Part shown: one piece after another, positions 24,824-39,200 of the stretch
How the letters are laid out: the number at the start of each line of letters is the position of its first letter
How positions within the stretch are numbered: position 1 is the stretch's first letter
The notes under the pieces: generated by a model
Told to the model about the DNA's origin: nothing
Seen by the model: only the letters and a program-made list of their open reading frames with translations
Databases searched by the model: none
Position numbers and translations under genes: made by a program
Origin: Gossypium raimondii
Lineage: Eukaryota > Streptophyta > Magnoliopsida > Malvales > Malvaceae
Direction of reading: 5' to 3'
Assembly (NCBI RefSeq): GCF_025698545.1
Contig: NC_068566.1
Coordinates: 30,482,444-30,546,443 of the forward strand
DNA: 64,000 bases

Positions 24824-26959
24824 TTGTGTGTGCATTCATCACGGGCTTTGATCCGTGGCCAGTGACACTTGCACCTCTATTATGCCTAAACTTAATATTT
24901 AATCTACATACTTTAACTTTTTACATTACTTAGCTTTTTTAATTTTATAATATCTTTAATTGGTACTCTATTATGCTGACATCAATTTTTCTTAGGAACA
25001 CAAATCTAACAAAAAATTTGATTTTATCATGACGAGTCAAATTTATGTTTTAAGAAAAATCCATATAAACATTTACAATGTTATTTTTATTGTTATATGA
25101 CTACTAAATGATTTTTTTAAATTCAAAATGTCACACTAGTGAATTTAATAGAATAATTTTGAGAATGGTAATAATTGGATCTAAAATTTTAAATCCAAAA
25201 AGTAGAGAAGCTAAAGTTCGAAAATAAAAATAGGGGATTAGATTTTAAATGTTCAAAGTGTATAGGGACTTAGAATATATTTTTAGCTTCAAATTTTTAC
25301 TTCATAATTTGACACAAACAAATAATCAACCGAATGCGAAGTGTGGGAACCATACTAATATTTTACAGGTATATAAATTGGGAGGGATCCACTTATACCA
25401 GTGTAAAACTAAAGTATTTAGTTTTACACCCTTTCGTATCTTTTTGTACAACTAATATTTTCACGATCCAATCGTCATATTTCATATTCCATTCATATAG
25501 ATCATACATATCAAATTTGATGTAAATTAAAACAACTAACTATTTGTTTTATATAAAATCTTTCAACTGTTCAAAAATATTAATATATGCGCTTTTTTAT
25601 ATTTATATTATAAATATATTGGATTGGTTCGAAAATTTACATGCAAAACAAATACAATTATATCGATAAATTCAACAATTGAATTGTGAAAAAGATATGA
25701 AAGACATATAAATGGATTTCTCTCATTTAAATTTAATATAATTGTATAAAGTTGAATAATTAAATTAATCTAACCAAATTAATTAAATTATGTCGATTTC
25801 AAGTTTTAACCGGATTTTTCTCATTCTTTAGAGGAGAAGAAGTTGGGCTACTTGGGGTTGTGTTGAAGCAACTGGGCTTGGCTTGGCTTGTCTTGTGTCC
25901 AATTTGTTCTAAGACATATGAGGCTGCAATGTTGTTGTTTCCAGTGAATGAAAGATTTCACTAAAAATAAGTCTGGGCCCAAAGCTCAGAAAAATACAAT
26001 AATTAAGTCCGAAAACCCAATCCTACAAAAACCCTTCAGAGGGAGAGAAAGAATGCCGGGACCGAGCAGCATGTGCGATGCCAACATGAAGCCTAAAAAA
26101 GAGACCGGAGTCCACCAGTGAGAACTTAAACAGAGGAGGAGACAAGGCTAAGAGTCCAGAAAGTGAAGTAGCCCATTAAGCTAGACTGGGGGCTAAAGTG
26201 TTGAACGATGGTGCTCTTCCCACCACATGGACAGCCATCATTTTAAAGGAACAAGTGGTGGATACCGCTCAGCTATAAAAATTCCCAACATATTCATTAT
26301 TACACTAGAATTTGGACAAAGTAACTTTTGAGTTTTGATGGGGTTTTCTTTTTCCTTCTTTTATTTAAAAGATTAATAATTTTAATAGTAAATAAGTATT
26401 AAAAATAATAATAATAAAAAGTTGTGTAGTATCAGTAGAAATTTTAGCTAATATATTATTTCAGTAAAAATATTTGAATTTTTTAAAAATAGCAACTATA
26501 TTATAAAGTATGAAAAAGCAAAGCATAAAGGGTAACAACTTTATGGATAGATCTAAATATATTTAAGGACGAAAAGCTAAATTGTATAATGAAAATTAAT
26601 GATTACCAAATCAATATATACATATTACATCATACGACGATATTTTATTTACTTAAAATATTTTTTAAATATGCATAAATATTTCAAATTTTATATATTA
26701 TCAAGCTATGTAAATATTAACTATATTTAAATATTTAAATATAATATAAATATATAAATTGTCAGATTTATGCACAATACTATCTAAATAGAATTAAGCT
26801 GCCCATCTAGTTTTGGTAGATTCGTTCAAATTCAAGCTCTCTCCATCAATATTATAATAATAAATAAATTATCTTTATTTAAATTTATAAAATATATAAA
26901 TGTTAACTTAATATTAAGAAATTTAACTCTCAATTACTCTTGAAGTTTAAAAAGTCTTT
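24824..26959. other. Intergenic region, no gene seen
   Basis: AT-rich. A G/C-richer stretch at about 25840-26290 (AGAAACCC, GGGAGAGAAAGAATGCC, CTAGACTGGGGGC) might be an old transposon or transcript remnant, but no ORF or domain could be assigned. Confidence 0.4.
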
Positions 26960-26997
26960 CATCTGCTAGGGTTTACCTACAAAAAAGCTTACCAGAG

Positions 26998-27666
26998 ATG
27001 GAGGCAAACATCGCTAATCTGAGTTTGGAGGATGAAGAAGAAGAGTCGATTCCCTGTGAAAGAGAGCCAATTAATGATGATGAAGATCGTCGGTTTTGTT
27101 TAGTGGGGAGAGCTCTTATAGATTGCGTAATTCACTTTCCGTCTCTTAAGAGAACTATCGCGGACTTATGGCATCCGTTAGGAGGAGTTATAATCACAGA
27201 TTTAGGGAAAAAAAGATACTTATTTCGATTCTTCTATGAAGTGGATATTAAAATAGTATTGGATGGAATGTCGTGGACTTCTAACAAGCATCTATTAATT
27301 TTCCACCGATTGAATATCGGGGAAGATCCAAAGCAGATCCCATTGTTTTATTCTTATTTTAGGATCCAAGTTCACAATCTACAATTTGGAGTAATATCAG
27401 AAGGTTTAGCAAGAAAATTGGGGGATTTTTTTGGACAATTTATACAATACGATGCTCCTTTGATTTCACAAGGAGAACAAAGATATATGAGATTTAGGGT
27501 GAAAATTGATGTAAGGCTAGCTTTGAAGAGAAAGAAAAAGCTGACGCTAACACAAGAACAAGAGGGCTACGCGTATTTCCAATATGAAAAACTCCCCTTA
27601 TTTTGTTTTCTTTATGGAAAATTAGGTCATGGGAAGGGTTATTACTTGGTACGAAAGACAATTTGA
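26998..27666 (+). pseudogene. LINE ORF1 (DUF4283-type, zinc-knuckle end)
   Basis: 222 codons from a true ATG. The acidic N-terminus (LEDEEEESIPCE) precedes a DUF4283-like fold (FCLVGRALID, IVLDGMSWTSNKHLLIFHRL) and ends in a degenerate CCHC knuckle (LPLFCFLYGKLGHGKGYY) in which expected cysteines are missing. In plant L1 elements this protein binds the RNA. The frame is open only to the knuckle; the usual longer C-terminal part is out of frame after 27666. Confidence 0.75.
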
Positions 27667-28027
27667 ATTCAAGAGGTTATATTTGGATGGAACCTCTCAC
27701 TAAGATCACCATCTAGAAACAAGTTGCTTGCCGAAAGTATATGGCTAAAGGAGGAATTGCCAAGTGGAATCGAAAGGGGTAATAGCTCCGTTGGAATGGA
27801 ATTAGATGAAAGATGAAGAAGAAGAATAGATGGTGAGGATTTTTCTCAAGGAGATTGGTCTATGGGACAAAGGGAGGCCATAATGGAGGATACACCAATC
27901 AAATATGGTGAATGAAAAAAAGATAAAGAATAAGGAATGACCATTCGTGTGAGGGGAATGACTCGAGTGCTTTGATTCAATTTAAAGATAGATCAGTGGC
28001 AGCTAATCAGCGTGCCGACTGGGCGCA

Positions 28028-31000
28028 ATGAAAATCTTAAGTTGGAACCTTTGTGGATTGGGGCATCCACAAGTGGTTAATCGCCTCAGGAACAAAGTGA
28101 GACATGTACAGCCCCAAAATTTTTTTCTAATAGAAACAAAGTTAAGTGACAAAAGCATGGAACAAGTTCGAGTGAGATGTGGATTTACCAATGGAATAGA
28201 CGTGGGTGTGTAAGGTTCCAAAGGTGGATTGTCAATTGGATGGAAAGAAGAATGTGATGTACAGTTGCAAAGTTATTCAACCAATCATATCGATGTGGTT
28301 GTCATGGAAAAAGACGGAGCACCAACATAGAGATTAACAGGTTTTTATGGTTATTCAAAGGAACATAATAGAAGGGAATCTTGAAACCTCCTAGGGAGGT
28401 TAGGGAATTGTCGGGGTATGCCATGGATGGTCATGGGAGATTTTAATGAAATCATGTATTCATTTGAAAAAAGGGGTGGTAGATTAAGGAGTGAGAGAAA
28501 AATAGCCCGATTTCGTGAGGTTTTTGAAGAATGTGACCTTAATGAATTAGAGTTTAGGGGGAGGTGGTTCACATGGTAAAGAGGTAGATTGCTAGAAAAT
28601 AATGTTCGTGAAATATTAGATAAAAGAGTGGCTAATCAAGCATGGTAGGAGGCCTTCCCAAAGTATTCTTTAAGACATCTAATACATGCTATATCTAATC
28701 ATTGCTCAATATTGGTAAATTTAGGGGTAGAATGCAATAGATTTAGTGAGAATGGGAGCTTCAGATTTAACGCAAGTTGGGTGCTAGAAGAAGAATGTGA
28801 ATGTTGAATAAAAAATTTTTGGGAGGGGAACGAGGAGGATGTTTGTACGAAGCTGCGTAAACTAGGAAAGGTACTAAACAAATAGATGAGTCAATTTACG
28901 ACAAATAAAAGAAGGGAATTTGTTTTCTTGAATAAGAGATTAGAAGAGCTGAATATTATGGACCCAGATGATGAGACGTTCGCAGAGATGGAAGAGGTCA
29001 AATTGGCTTTAAATTTGGAAGCTGATAAAGAAGAATTAATGTGGGAACAAGCTAAGGAAAATTGGCTCAGATTTGGTGACCGAAACACGAACATTTTTTT
29101 ACAACTTCGCAAATCAAAAAAAGAGAAGAAACAAAGTGAAAAAATTGAGAGAACTGAATGTAGAATGAATCACTGATGAGGAAGGGAAATTAAGGATTGT
29201 GATAGAATACTTTAAGGAATTGTTTACGGCTTCAAATACATGGAATGATGAGAGGGTGCTTTCAGGTATTACAAAGTACATTCAGGAAAACATGAACAGG
29301 ACATTGTTGGAGGATTTTCAAATGGAAGAGGTAATTTTGGCAGTAAAAAACATAGGCTCATTAAAAGCATCTGTAATGGATGGTTTCCCCCGCATTATTT
29401 TATCAGAAGTATTGGCATATCGTGGGTGATGAAATCTCTAAATTTTTCTTGGACATCTTAAACAGGAGAAAGAAAAACGGAAAAATCAATGACACCAATA
29501 TTGTACTTATCCTAAAAGTTAGCCAACCAACCAACATGACACAATTCAGGCCAACTAGTTTGTGCAATATGGTGTATAAAATTATTTCTAAAACTGTGGA
29601 GAATAGATTCAGAATGGTGTTGGACAATTGTATTGACAAAGCACAAGCAACTTTTGTTCTTGGAAGGCAAATCACGGATAATGTCCTTATTGCATACGAG
29701 ATACTTTAGATTTTAAAGCATAAGAAAGTAGGGTTATGGGGTCATTTTGCATTAAAGTTGGACATGAGTAAAGCATATGACAGAGTGGAGTGAAATTTTA
29801 TAGAAAAGTTATAAGACGAATGGGTTTCTACGAAGAATGGTTGAGTCTAGTAATGAATTGTGTTCGAACAGTGGAATATTCAGTTATCCTTAATGGGACA
29901 AGAGGAGAAAAAATCAGCCCTTCAAGTGGATTAAGACAGGGGATCCACTCAGTCCATATTTTTTCTTATTATGTGTAGAAGGGTTCTCCTCACTACTGAA
30001 ACTAGTAAAAAATGAGGGAATTATTAAAGGGGTAAGGGTGGGGAGAAGTGGTTTAGCCCTAACTCAACTATTTTTTGTAGATGATAGTATCCTATTCGAG
30101 GAAGCAAGTTTGGAAGTAGCCAACGCTATTAAAACGATTATAAAAGAATACAAAGGGGTTTCAAGCCAACTAATTAATTTTGACAAATCTCTTGTTTATT
30201 TTAGTAGCAACGTGAAGAATGAAATTAAATATTAGATTGGAGCGACCCTTGGAGTATGTTGTTTGAATAATTCGGAAAAATATTTAGGTCTCCCAACTAT
30301 GATTGGAAGATGGAAAAAAAAAGCTTTCGTTAATTTCAAAGACAGGTTCGCAAAAAAGATTAGAAAATTGGAGTATCCATTACCTATTGCTTGGCGGTAA
30401 AGAAGTTTTCATTAAGTCAGTTTTACAAGCCATACCAATTTATTCTAGGCAATTTTTTTTGTTACCCTTAACTTTATGTCGCGAGCTTGAAAAAAATTTA
30501 GTAAGTTTTGGTGGAGAAACTCCAAAACAGGGAAAGGGATACATTGGTACGAGTGGAAGAGCCTATGCAGGCCTAAAGCGCAGGGTGGTTTAGGATTTAG
30601 AGACTTAGTTAAATTTAATATTACTTTGCTTGCTAAATAGGGTTGGAAATTAATCATGTACCTAGATTGTTTACTTGCTAGAGCCATGAAAGCTAAATGT
30701 TACCAAAATAGTGAATTTTTAAAAGCAGTTTTAGGATCTCACCCATCATATACCTGGAGAAGCATTTGGAGTGTGAGAGGCCTTTTAGAAGAAGGTATGG
30801 GTTGGAGGGTAGGTAATGGCAAGTCCATCCTCATCTAGAATGAGGCATGGCTTCCGGGACCTAGGCAAGGAAAAATTACTGATCAAGACATTAATGTTAA
30901 CTTTACAACAATAACAGATTTGATCAATTCAGACCATTCTACTTGGCGGTTGGAAGTCCACGAGAAGCTATTCGACGAAGACCAGAAAAATAGGATAATG

Positions 31001-32094
31001 ACCATCCTAGTTGTAGGTGTCGATATCATGGACGTTAGAGTTTGGAAGGGGGACAATACAAGTGAGTACACAGCAAAAAATAGGTACAAATGGTTACTTA
31101 CAGAAGATACAACAACAAGGGACGCAACGCTATCACAAACAACTCTATATAATTTTTACAACAGACTATGGAATTTACAACTGACAAGCAAGATTAAATT
31201 TACATTATGGAAAGTAATAAACAATTACATTCCTACTTTCAACAATTTACAAGCCAGAAGGCTAATGGTGACGACTATTTGTCTTTTTTGTTGATCAATG
31301 AAGGAATTAGTGAATTATATTTTCTGGGAATGTTTGATTTCCAAAAGCATTCTGAAAGAGGTGGGGATAGATACCTCTCCCAACACCCATGGCCAAAACT
31401 GGAAAATCTGGTTAGCAAATGTTTTCACCAACATGGAAGAAGAACAAAGAGAATATTTAGCTATTGCTTTATGGGTGATTTGGTAGAAAAGAAATAAAAT
31501 CCACCATCAGGGCGAAAAGATGAATACAGACAGGGTAATAACATTTATTAAAGCATACAAGGCAGAAAGTACCAGTATAGTAAAAGAAATAGCAACATCT
31601 GTCAAATGCAATTTTGACGCAGCTTACAACAATTATTTGCTTAAATTAGTTATGGGAATCATGTTCAGAGATAGTGAAGGACTTATTTTGACAGACGCTA
31701 CCACGACGAAAGTGAAAGCGTGCCTCCAAGCAGTGACGGTGGCTGAGGCTCCAAGCAGTGACGGTGGCTGAGGAGTTGGGCTTTTGAAATCGGACAGTAG
31801 AAGGGGATTCTTTGACTGTAATAAAAAAATTGAGCATCAAAGTTGGATAAATCGAACATAGTAGTGATAGTTCATAAAATAAAAGAAAGAACGCGTAGAT
31901 TTGAAACTTTTACATGCTCTTTCGTGGGACGATCAGCGAACCAGGCAACGCATGAGATGGTTGAAAAAGGCAAGAAATGGCCAGATCAAAGGGTATGGAT
32001 TGAGGAGGCCCCTCACAGGGTGGAAATGATACTCAGAAAGGATAGAAGGCCACTGAACGACGGATGGTATGGGTCGGAGGAACAAATCATTTAA
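28028..32094 (+). pseudogene. LINE ORF2: endonuclease, reverse transcriptase, RNase H (broken)
   Basis: The start at 28028 gives MKILSWNLCGLG, the first motif of the AP-type endonuclease. IETK and, near 28433, MGDFNEI follow in shifted frames. RT blocks: QFRPTSLCNMVYKIISK (29548), KLDMSKAYDRVEW (29755), SSGLRQG (about 29925) and the catalytic FVDD in LTQLFFVDDSILF (30062). The zinc-binding/RT tail includes LWNLQLTSKIKFTLWK (31170). An RNase H-like segment NFDAAYNNYLLKL begins near 31611. At least ten in-frame stops or shifts. A 25-bp tandem duplication at 31724-31773 lies in the RNase H part. Confidence 0.85.
31724..31773. repeat. 25-bp perfect tandem duplication in LINE RNase H
   Basis: Two identical adjacent copies of a 25-bp unit beginning CTCCAAGCAGTGACGG, at 31724-31748 and 31749-31773. 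The 25-bp length shifts the reading frame. Confidence 0.9.
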
Positions 32095-32689
32095 AAACTC
32101 TGACGGTTTCTACTTCTACAAGGACCTATCGCGGACGATTTTGGTATAGACCGACAAAAGATGGAATGATGGTGGTAGACGAGAGGTGTTGATTGCAAGA
32201 CAAGTGAAGCTGCTGGGTTTTCTTAGATTTTTGGAGTAATTTGGGTTTAGTCTCGATGTTTATTTTACTGTTTTGATTTTTCTGTTAGGGTTTCAAGTAT
32301 GGGTTTCTTGTTTTTGGACAATTAAAGTCCCTTAGGAAATGATTTGACAAGTATGGTTTTTTCATTAATTAGGAATTTTACCACCGTTTGGTGGATTAGG
32401 CTGAAAAGGACACGTGTCCCCCACACAGGCAATGTATTTATATTTCTGATTTATTGGAATCCACTCCCTATTTTTCTAAAAAATAACTTACAGCACGTTT
32501 GGTTCGCTGTATTGGATTAGAGGTGTATTAGATTAGAGGTGTAATGGAATAGAGGTGTAATGGAAAAGCTGTGTAATAGCAAATCAACTGTTTGGTTGAA
32601 TGTAATGGAATAGAGGCGTAATAGTAATCCTATGTTTGGTTGAGTGTAATAGAGGTGTAATAGCATAATGAAAAAACTAAAATGACTAG

Positions 32690-33440
32690 AATACCCTTAG
32701 CAGAAATTTGTTTTGGTAAATGATTATTGTTATTATTATTTAAATTTTAATAAGATTATTATTATCAATAATAAATAATTTAATCATATTTAAACATAAT
32801 TATTATTAAATATATTTTAATTAAAATATATAATTTAATAAAATTCTTAATAATTAGCATAAATTTGTTTTGGTAAATTATTATTGTTATTGTTATTTAA
32901 ATTTTAATAAGATTAATATCAATAATAAATAATTTAATCATATTTAAACATAATTATTATTAAATATATTATAATTAAAATATATAATTTAATATGAATT
33001 TACTCAAATCATAATATATGATCTTGTAAAATATAAATTAACATAATTATTATTAAATATATTATAATTAAAATATATAATTTAATAAAATTCTTAATAA
33101 ATAAAATTCTTCTATGAATTTACTCAAATCATAATATATGATACTATAAAAGAAAATTTTAAATAATTAATATTAAATATGATTTAATTAAATATATGAT
33201 TTAATAAAATTTAAAATTATTATAACTAATATGATTATAGTTTATGAATTTGTATAATTTAAAATAATAATTATTACATATAATTTAATAATAATATATA
33301 ATTTCATAAAATTCTTGATAATAAAAATTTTCTTATATGAATTTATACAATTTAAAATAATTAATATTAAATATAATTATATAGTGATATATAATTTCAT
33401 AAAATTCTTAATAATAAAATGTTCTTATATGAATTTACTA
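32690..33440. repeat. AT-rich diverged tandem blocks
   Basis: Blocks sharing AATAATTTAATCATATTTAA, CATAATTATTATTAAATATA and AAATATATAATTTAATA recur about every 120-180 bp, with small indels. No coding potential. They lie between the left TIR and the Myb-like ORF of the PIF element. Confidence 0.65.
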
Positions 33441-33689
33441 AAATCAATATATAACTTGAGAATTATATTATGCATAAACATAATTAACTTATATTAAGAA
33501 AAGGTTAGATGAAAATGAAATTGTACATTAAAATCCATATGTTATATAGTTTTACAACATCAAAAAGTTTGAACATTGATATTTAATGGTAAGAAAGAAA
33601 TCTCCTAACCCATTCCAATCGGGCAACTGAAGGTAAACTAAAGAAAACGATCATTTGAGTTGGATGGTCGGGAATTTTACTCAATGCAT

Positions 33690-34641
33690 CATACCGCTGA
33701 TCGTCGGTTAAACCTTCAATTGACCATAAGGCTGAATATAAATTTGAAGCTCTCTCTTCCATATGTTGTTCTGACTTCTATGCTGAACTACCACCTGGAG
33801 GCAAAACTCCATCGATTTGATCGCCAACGGCTGGATTTTCTCCCCGAACAAAGTGGCAGCCTCATTAAATGAAGAAAACACATTATCACGAGCATCAGAT
33901 TTCTTCTTTCTCTTGTTTGAAGATGAGGAACCCCCTTGGTCTCGATCTCCTCGCGGATCCGTACCAGAAACATCCATGTCATCTAAAGAGACGTCAGCTT
34001 CGCAGTCATAGAATGTGTTTCTCTCTTCATTCATATCTGTAGTACGTTCATCATCAGCATGTATTTCTTCAAGAACATCAGCAGCTGTTTGAGCATCTCT
34101 CCCAGTTGCTCGATCTCTTGCGTATATGGTAGTAAGCTGGTCATAGTAAGGGAAAGTACGAAATCTGAATTGGGCGGCTTCTTTGTGACTCTAAAAAAAT
34201 GAGGAAATCATATTAGTCGTAAGTTTGGTAAAAATAATATAATAAAGACTTGAAATAATCTTACCTTTAAATAGGACTCCCAAACCGCATCTTCAAAGAA
34301 CAACGAGTCATTTATGCTCGTCCCAACCAAAACCGCTATTGTTTTGGCCATTAAGCATGTCGAGACGATTGACCACTCCTTTTAAGTAACCTAATCCTTG
34401 ATTCAATATTAGGTTTCGCCTTCAACATTGCATTTGGTAAAACCGTTTGTAGCATTCTTTCCAACTCGTTCAAATAACCGCTTTGAACCCGTATCAAGAT
34501 TAAATGTTCCAACATTGTGCGATCCACCATCTTTGAAACTAATCTGCATCTTCCTCGAACCCATTTTCTTTTGCTTCCTCGAGAAGCTTGAGCATTTGAT
34601 TCGGAACACCGACATAATGATCTTAAGAACAAAAAAAACAA
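33690..34641 (-). pseudogene. PIF/Harbinger ORF with Myb/SANT-like domain (frameshifted)
   Basis: Starting near 34620 on the minus strand, two overlapping frames share a Myb/SANT-like trihelix: RGSKRKWV, then GYLNELE.ML, LPNAMLKAKPNIESRIRLLKR. After an interruption it continues through about 34190-34040 (EAAQFRF.TFPYYDQLTTIYA) to the acidic tail at 33708-34034 (DVSLDDMDVSGTDPRGDRD, SSSSNKRKKKSDARDNV). This protein assists the PIF transposase in DNA binding and nuclear import. At least two frameshifts (about 34500-34560) and an internal stop break it. Confidence 0.75.
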
Positions 34642-34849
34642 ATTATATTAATTACTATTTTAATATCATGATTCAAAAGGTCAACACTTTATAAAATCTA
34701 AGTAATTAAGTTGAATATCATGAATCAAAAGTTCCATAGCACAAAAATTTAAAATTATAACACATGTGAATTAGAAGAAATTATATTATAATTTCGTAGT
34801 TTAGTACAATACAAAAATCAATACAAAAGTTTCACAAAAGTTTCACAAA

Positions 34850-36231
34850 CTAATTTCTAGATGCTTGCCATTCATCGAACATTTGGTTGGCTAGTTCCAT
34901 CCTCCAAGTAGCCCAAGCATCCGATGGATGAATATTTGTGATATTCGGTTCATCGTCATCCACCACATTAATTGTAGGTAATCCTTCTCCCACCTCCGCT
35001 TCAATGGGATCACTACTCATATGGGTTCGAATAAAATTATAGAGCAAACAACATGCAATAATAATTCTATTATGCACCCTTACAGGATAGAACGATGGAC
35101 TCCTAAGTATTCCCCATCTAAGTTTTAATAAGCCAAAGCATCTTTCAATGACATTACGTGCTGAGGCATGTTTCATATTAAAAAACTCTTGCGGAGAACT
35201 TGGCTGATAACCCTGACGCCACTCGTTCAAATGATATCGTTGTCCTCTAAATGGTGCAAGAAATCCCTCACAATTTGTGTATCCAGCATCAACTAGATAA
35301 TAACAACCTATAAAATAAGTTTCATATTAAAAATGATTAATTCAGACACAAAGTGTGATCTTAATGAATAAATCAAAGTCCTCTAACTATACACTTTACC
35401 ATGAGGAACTTTTAATCCATGTCTTCTACTAATGGCATCTCAAGAACCCGTCCATCAAGAATCGAACCTTCCCAACCGGAAGAACATAAACAAATTGCAT
35501 CTCGGTGTACAAACACCTAGCATATTTGTTGCTATGTCACCTTTTCGCGTCCGATATCTAGGTTTATCAACTGTTGGAACCCTAATCTTGATGTGGGTTC
35601 CATCAAGAGCACCTAAGCAATTCTATATCACATGATATAAAACCTTGAGTTAGAATACTAATTTAAATCTAAATCAAGTAAATGTTGTTGAAGCTATATA
35701 TAAAACTTAGTCCTATACCTTAAACCATTTCCACCTTGTGTCGGAAGAATCATGTAATTGGCTCCGGGTTTTAAATAACACATCTTGCAAGCGATGATGA
35801 GATTTAAAACACTATGAAATGCTCGCTAACAGCTTTCCGGACCTTCTAAAGTGATGCTTGATAACTCGATTTTTCAGGTGATGGGAGATGATATGTAAAA
35901 ACATTGCTACTTGCTCGTCAACAAGCATGAACCTTGTCGACTTCAATCCCCCTATCGATTCTAACATCTCACATAATTTAAAAAGGCACTCTATTCATCC
36001 TAACTTGTTCAATATGGTCTCGTCACTAGCATATACAAGCCTATTCACATAATCCCGTTTTGCATAAAAATCTACGGTATAGGACCTAATCCTTGGTCTA
36101 TGTAGGCTAAGGCTGGCACCCATTCTAAATAAGAACCAAATCGCGATTCTACAGATTTCCAACCATATTGTCACAGCAATACTAATTCTTTTACGCCTCA
36201 CACTTTGTGCAATTAAAGGCAGACGAGCCAT
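34850..36231 (-). pseudogene. PIF/Harbinger transposase (DDE_Tnp_4 type, frameshifted)
   Basis: Reads from 36231 (MARLPLIAQSVRRKRIS, N-terminal region) to 34850. The catalytic parts are recognisable. [13 protein letters not shown] near 35610 holds the first Asp. A second block at about 35280-35315 reads YYLVDAGYTN (second Asp). VIERCFGLLKLRWGIL near 35130 holds the Glu. A frameshift near 35478 destroys the FVYVLPGWEGS region, and a stop follows CRW-like residues at about 35440. Introns with weak GT/AG signals are probable near 35310-35400 and 35640-35730. The C-terminal piece 34850-35230 is one open frame. Confidence 0.85.
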
Positions 36232-39200
36232 TACTGCAACATTTTAAAATTAGAACGCACTATCAAAGAATTGAAGTTGCAATTACACATTATCAAATAA
36301 AATAAACAAAGACAAATTTAGAACACACGAAGCAAAAAATTATCTACTAAATGATATCGTTGCAACTTTAATTTCATTTCTTTATCAATCACCCAAATAA
36401 TAATGAAAGAGTATATTTAATTCTTGATGATTAGTTTAATTAAGGTTTTCTTATTTCAAAATAAGTAAAATGAAGAATGAGGATTTGGTTTAATAATGAA
36501 ATTGAAGTTTTATAACTTTTATAACATTTTAAATGGTAATTTCATTTTGTAAAATATATATAACTTTGAAGAGGACTTATTTTTACAAGAATTGTTACTT
36601 ATCATCTAGTATCAAGTTTAAAATACATGTTTAGCATTTTTCATCAAAAATTATTATTATTAAAATTTCGAATTCTATAGAATTTATTAATTTAATGACC
36701 AAATTTGACTTTTAAGTAAAATTTGTATAATTTTATTTATCATATTATATATACGTTAATTTTAAAAACTTCCTTACACTTTCACAATTATAATTTATGT
36801 ATTATAGGAAATCATATTATGAATGAGGAATATTTTATGTATAATGTAATTGACTTAAAATCTAAGATAGAATTAGACAATAATAAATTTCAGTCCATTT
36901 ATCCATTTTATAATTAAGATAACATTATTTCCATTATAGGGAAAAATAATGTTTGAATCAATTAACATTTGTTTTAAATAACATGTATTGCGTGCATAAA
37001 AGGTTAATTATAATCCATGAGCATTTAATTTCTTCAAAAACTTATATTAAATTTTAATATATTATGTATAATTGAGGTAAAATTAATTGAGGTAAAATTT
37101 GAAGGTTGGTATTTGTTAGATTATAACTAAACTCATTATAATTTGGACATTTAAATATATTGATTAGTTAATTAAAATCACCCAAATTAATTGACCTAAA
37201 ATGATATCGTATAAATATATTGATTAGTTACTTAAAGCATGTTCAAAGTTTGATCATTGAAAATTTTTTTATTGATGATTAGTTTAGTTAAGGTTTTCTA
37301 ATTTCAAAATAAATAAAATGAAGAATGAAGATTTAGTTTAATAATGAAATTGAAGTTTTAAAACTAGATAATAACATTTTAAATGGTAATATAATTTCAT
37401 AAAAATATATAACTTTTATCTCATTTACATGTACAAATTTATTATTAACAGATTGTATTTACATGTACAAATAATTGTGATTTGAAGCCCATTATTTGTA
37501 GGCATAATGCTCTTTAAAAAAATGTTACCTAATAGTAAAACATATAACTTGGTGATAAATTCAAAAGAACAATGGTCATGCAACAATAACCATAACCATA
37601 CAAACAAAAGCTTTAATGAGCATTACAAACATACAAACAAAACCATATTCATTTGGGAAACAATGAACTGCTACATCAATACTAACCTATAATGCTCAAA
37701 TCAGGACGATTGCGATGTGGAAGTGTTGGAAAAATGTTACTGTAATGAGAAAAGTGCTCGGATCAACCTTTTTTTTGGGGAAAATATTTATGCTATAGCT
37801 AAATATAGTATATCAAAGCAGAACAACCATACACCAATCATCATCCATGAGCCATATTTTAAATATGATATCGATCAAAACAAGATCTAGATAGTTTATT
37901 AAATCCCTTGCCTACCAATCATCAATACTTACAATTATGCAACAATCACCTTTTAAGTACTTAAATGGACCGTTAACTTTCTAGAGTAGTCTTACCTTCC
38001 GCTCTATTCCGGAACTTTGAGAACTTTCTTATTAACCTCTCTCTTCTGCAAAAACATAAGAAAAATAAAACATTTAGCCACTAGTTATAGGCTTATAGCA
38101 GATAATTGATAAGGTGAACACAAAAGAGGAACTATGAAACTATTAAATCCAATTGCATAGCTTTCAAAGGATTCACTGGATTTTCTTTGTTCAGATGATA
38201 CCAAAGCGACAAACCATTAAACCCAATTCCAAGTTCAATAACCTACACTGAATCGCCTCCTCATTTCCCTCATTATTTGTAATTAGTTCTCACCTCCTTT
38301 TCTTCCTAATAAAAGGCCGAACCAACAAGTGTCCTCTTTTCATTACAATATGAGAAGACTAGATAATAATTTTTCTTTTGTTTTTCAAGAATGTTGGAAG
38401 CAGTCATGGCACAACCATAAAACCAACCATATTAAGTAAATTCAGTGCCTAACATCCTACATGTAGTAAGTTGCACTCGGTTAATACATAACAAACCATC
38501 GGCCTCTAATTCCCCACATTCATCCCCATTAGCAAACAACACAATGCAGGCATATGTATCATCAACCGAGCAAAAGATTCAAACTAACTTCAAAAGTGAT
38601 TTGATGCTCATAATTTATCCATCAAACCTAATTTCAAAAGGAGACAACAACAATTGATAAGCTAATTTAGCCAATGATTTGGTGAAGAATGTAGGAGAAA
38701 CATCATTTGCTTTAGATATGCAATCATCAAACATGACCAAAAATTTCTAGTTCATAGCATGAGCAATAGCATGCAATTATCTAGATTCTAGAGGTTCATA
38801 GTTAAGACAAAGCTTAGCATCGAACAAAGTAAGCTTCCAAAAATTTAAGAACAAAATCAAAAGAGCGGTTCAAAACCAAGTAAATGACAAAGGGCGACAC
38901 TAAAATGTATAATCACTTACAGAGTAAATTAATAACGTTTTACAACCTTACCACAACCGAAACTATTAACCATAATATTAAACGATATACAAGAAATTAA
39001 AAAAACAACGCACCATAAACAATTAAACAACAAAGAAAACCATACGAATTTTCACTAATACAACAAAAGCTTCTCTTTGATTTTCATGGACTTCACGGTT
39101 TTCACATATACGCTTGCAGAGTGTTTGTGAATTTGACAAATATAAACAAGATATCTACTCTCTAAATCATATTCTTGAATTATGGAACTTTAACAAAACA

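Larger units (their letters stand above)
26960..32490 (+). mobile_element. L1-type LINE, decayed but near full length
   Basis: Ordered remnants of a plant non-LTR retrotransposon: ORF1 (26998-27666), endonuclease (about 28028-28800), reverse transcriptase (about 29199-30600), RT-associated zinc-binding region (about 30920-31290) and RNase H (about 31600-32090). Many stops and frameshifts. The 3' end falls near the AAAAAATAACTTA stretch, exactly where the PIF/Harbinger element begins, so the LINE tail may be cut by it. No target duplication was recognised. End coordinates are approximate. Confidence 0.85.

Noticed and set aside
32690-33520. Possible matrix-attachment region or origin in the AT-rich block
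   Set aside because: Composition alone is not evidence; the block is an internal repeat of the PIF/Harbinger element.
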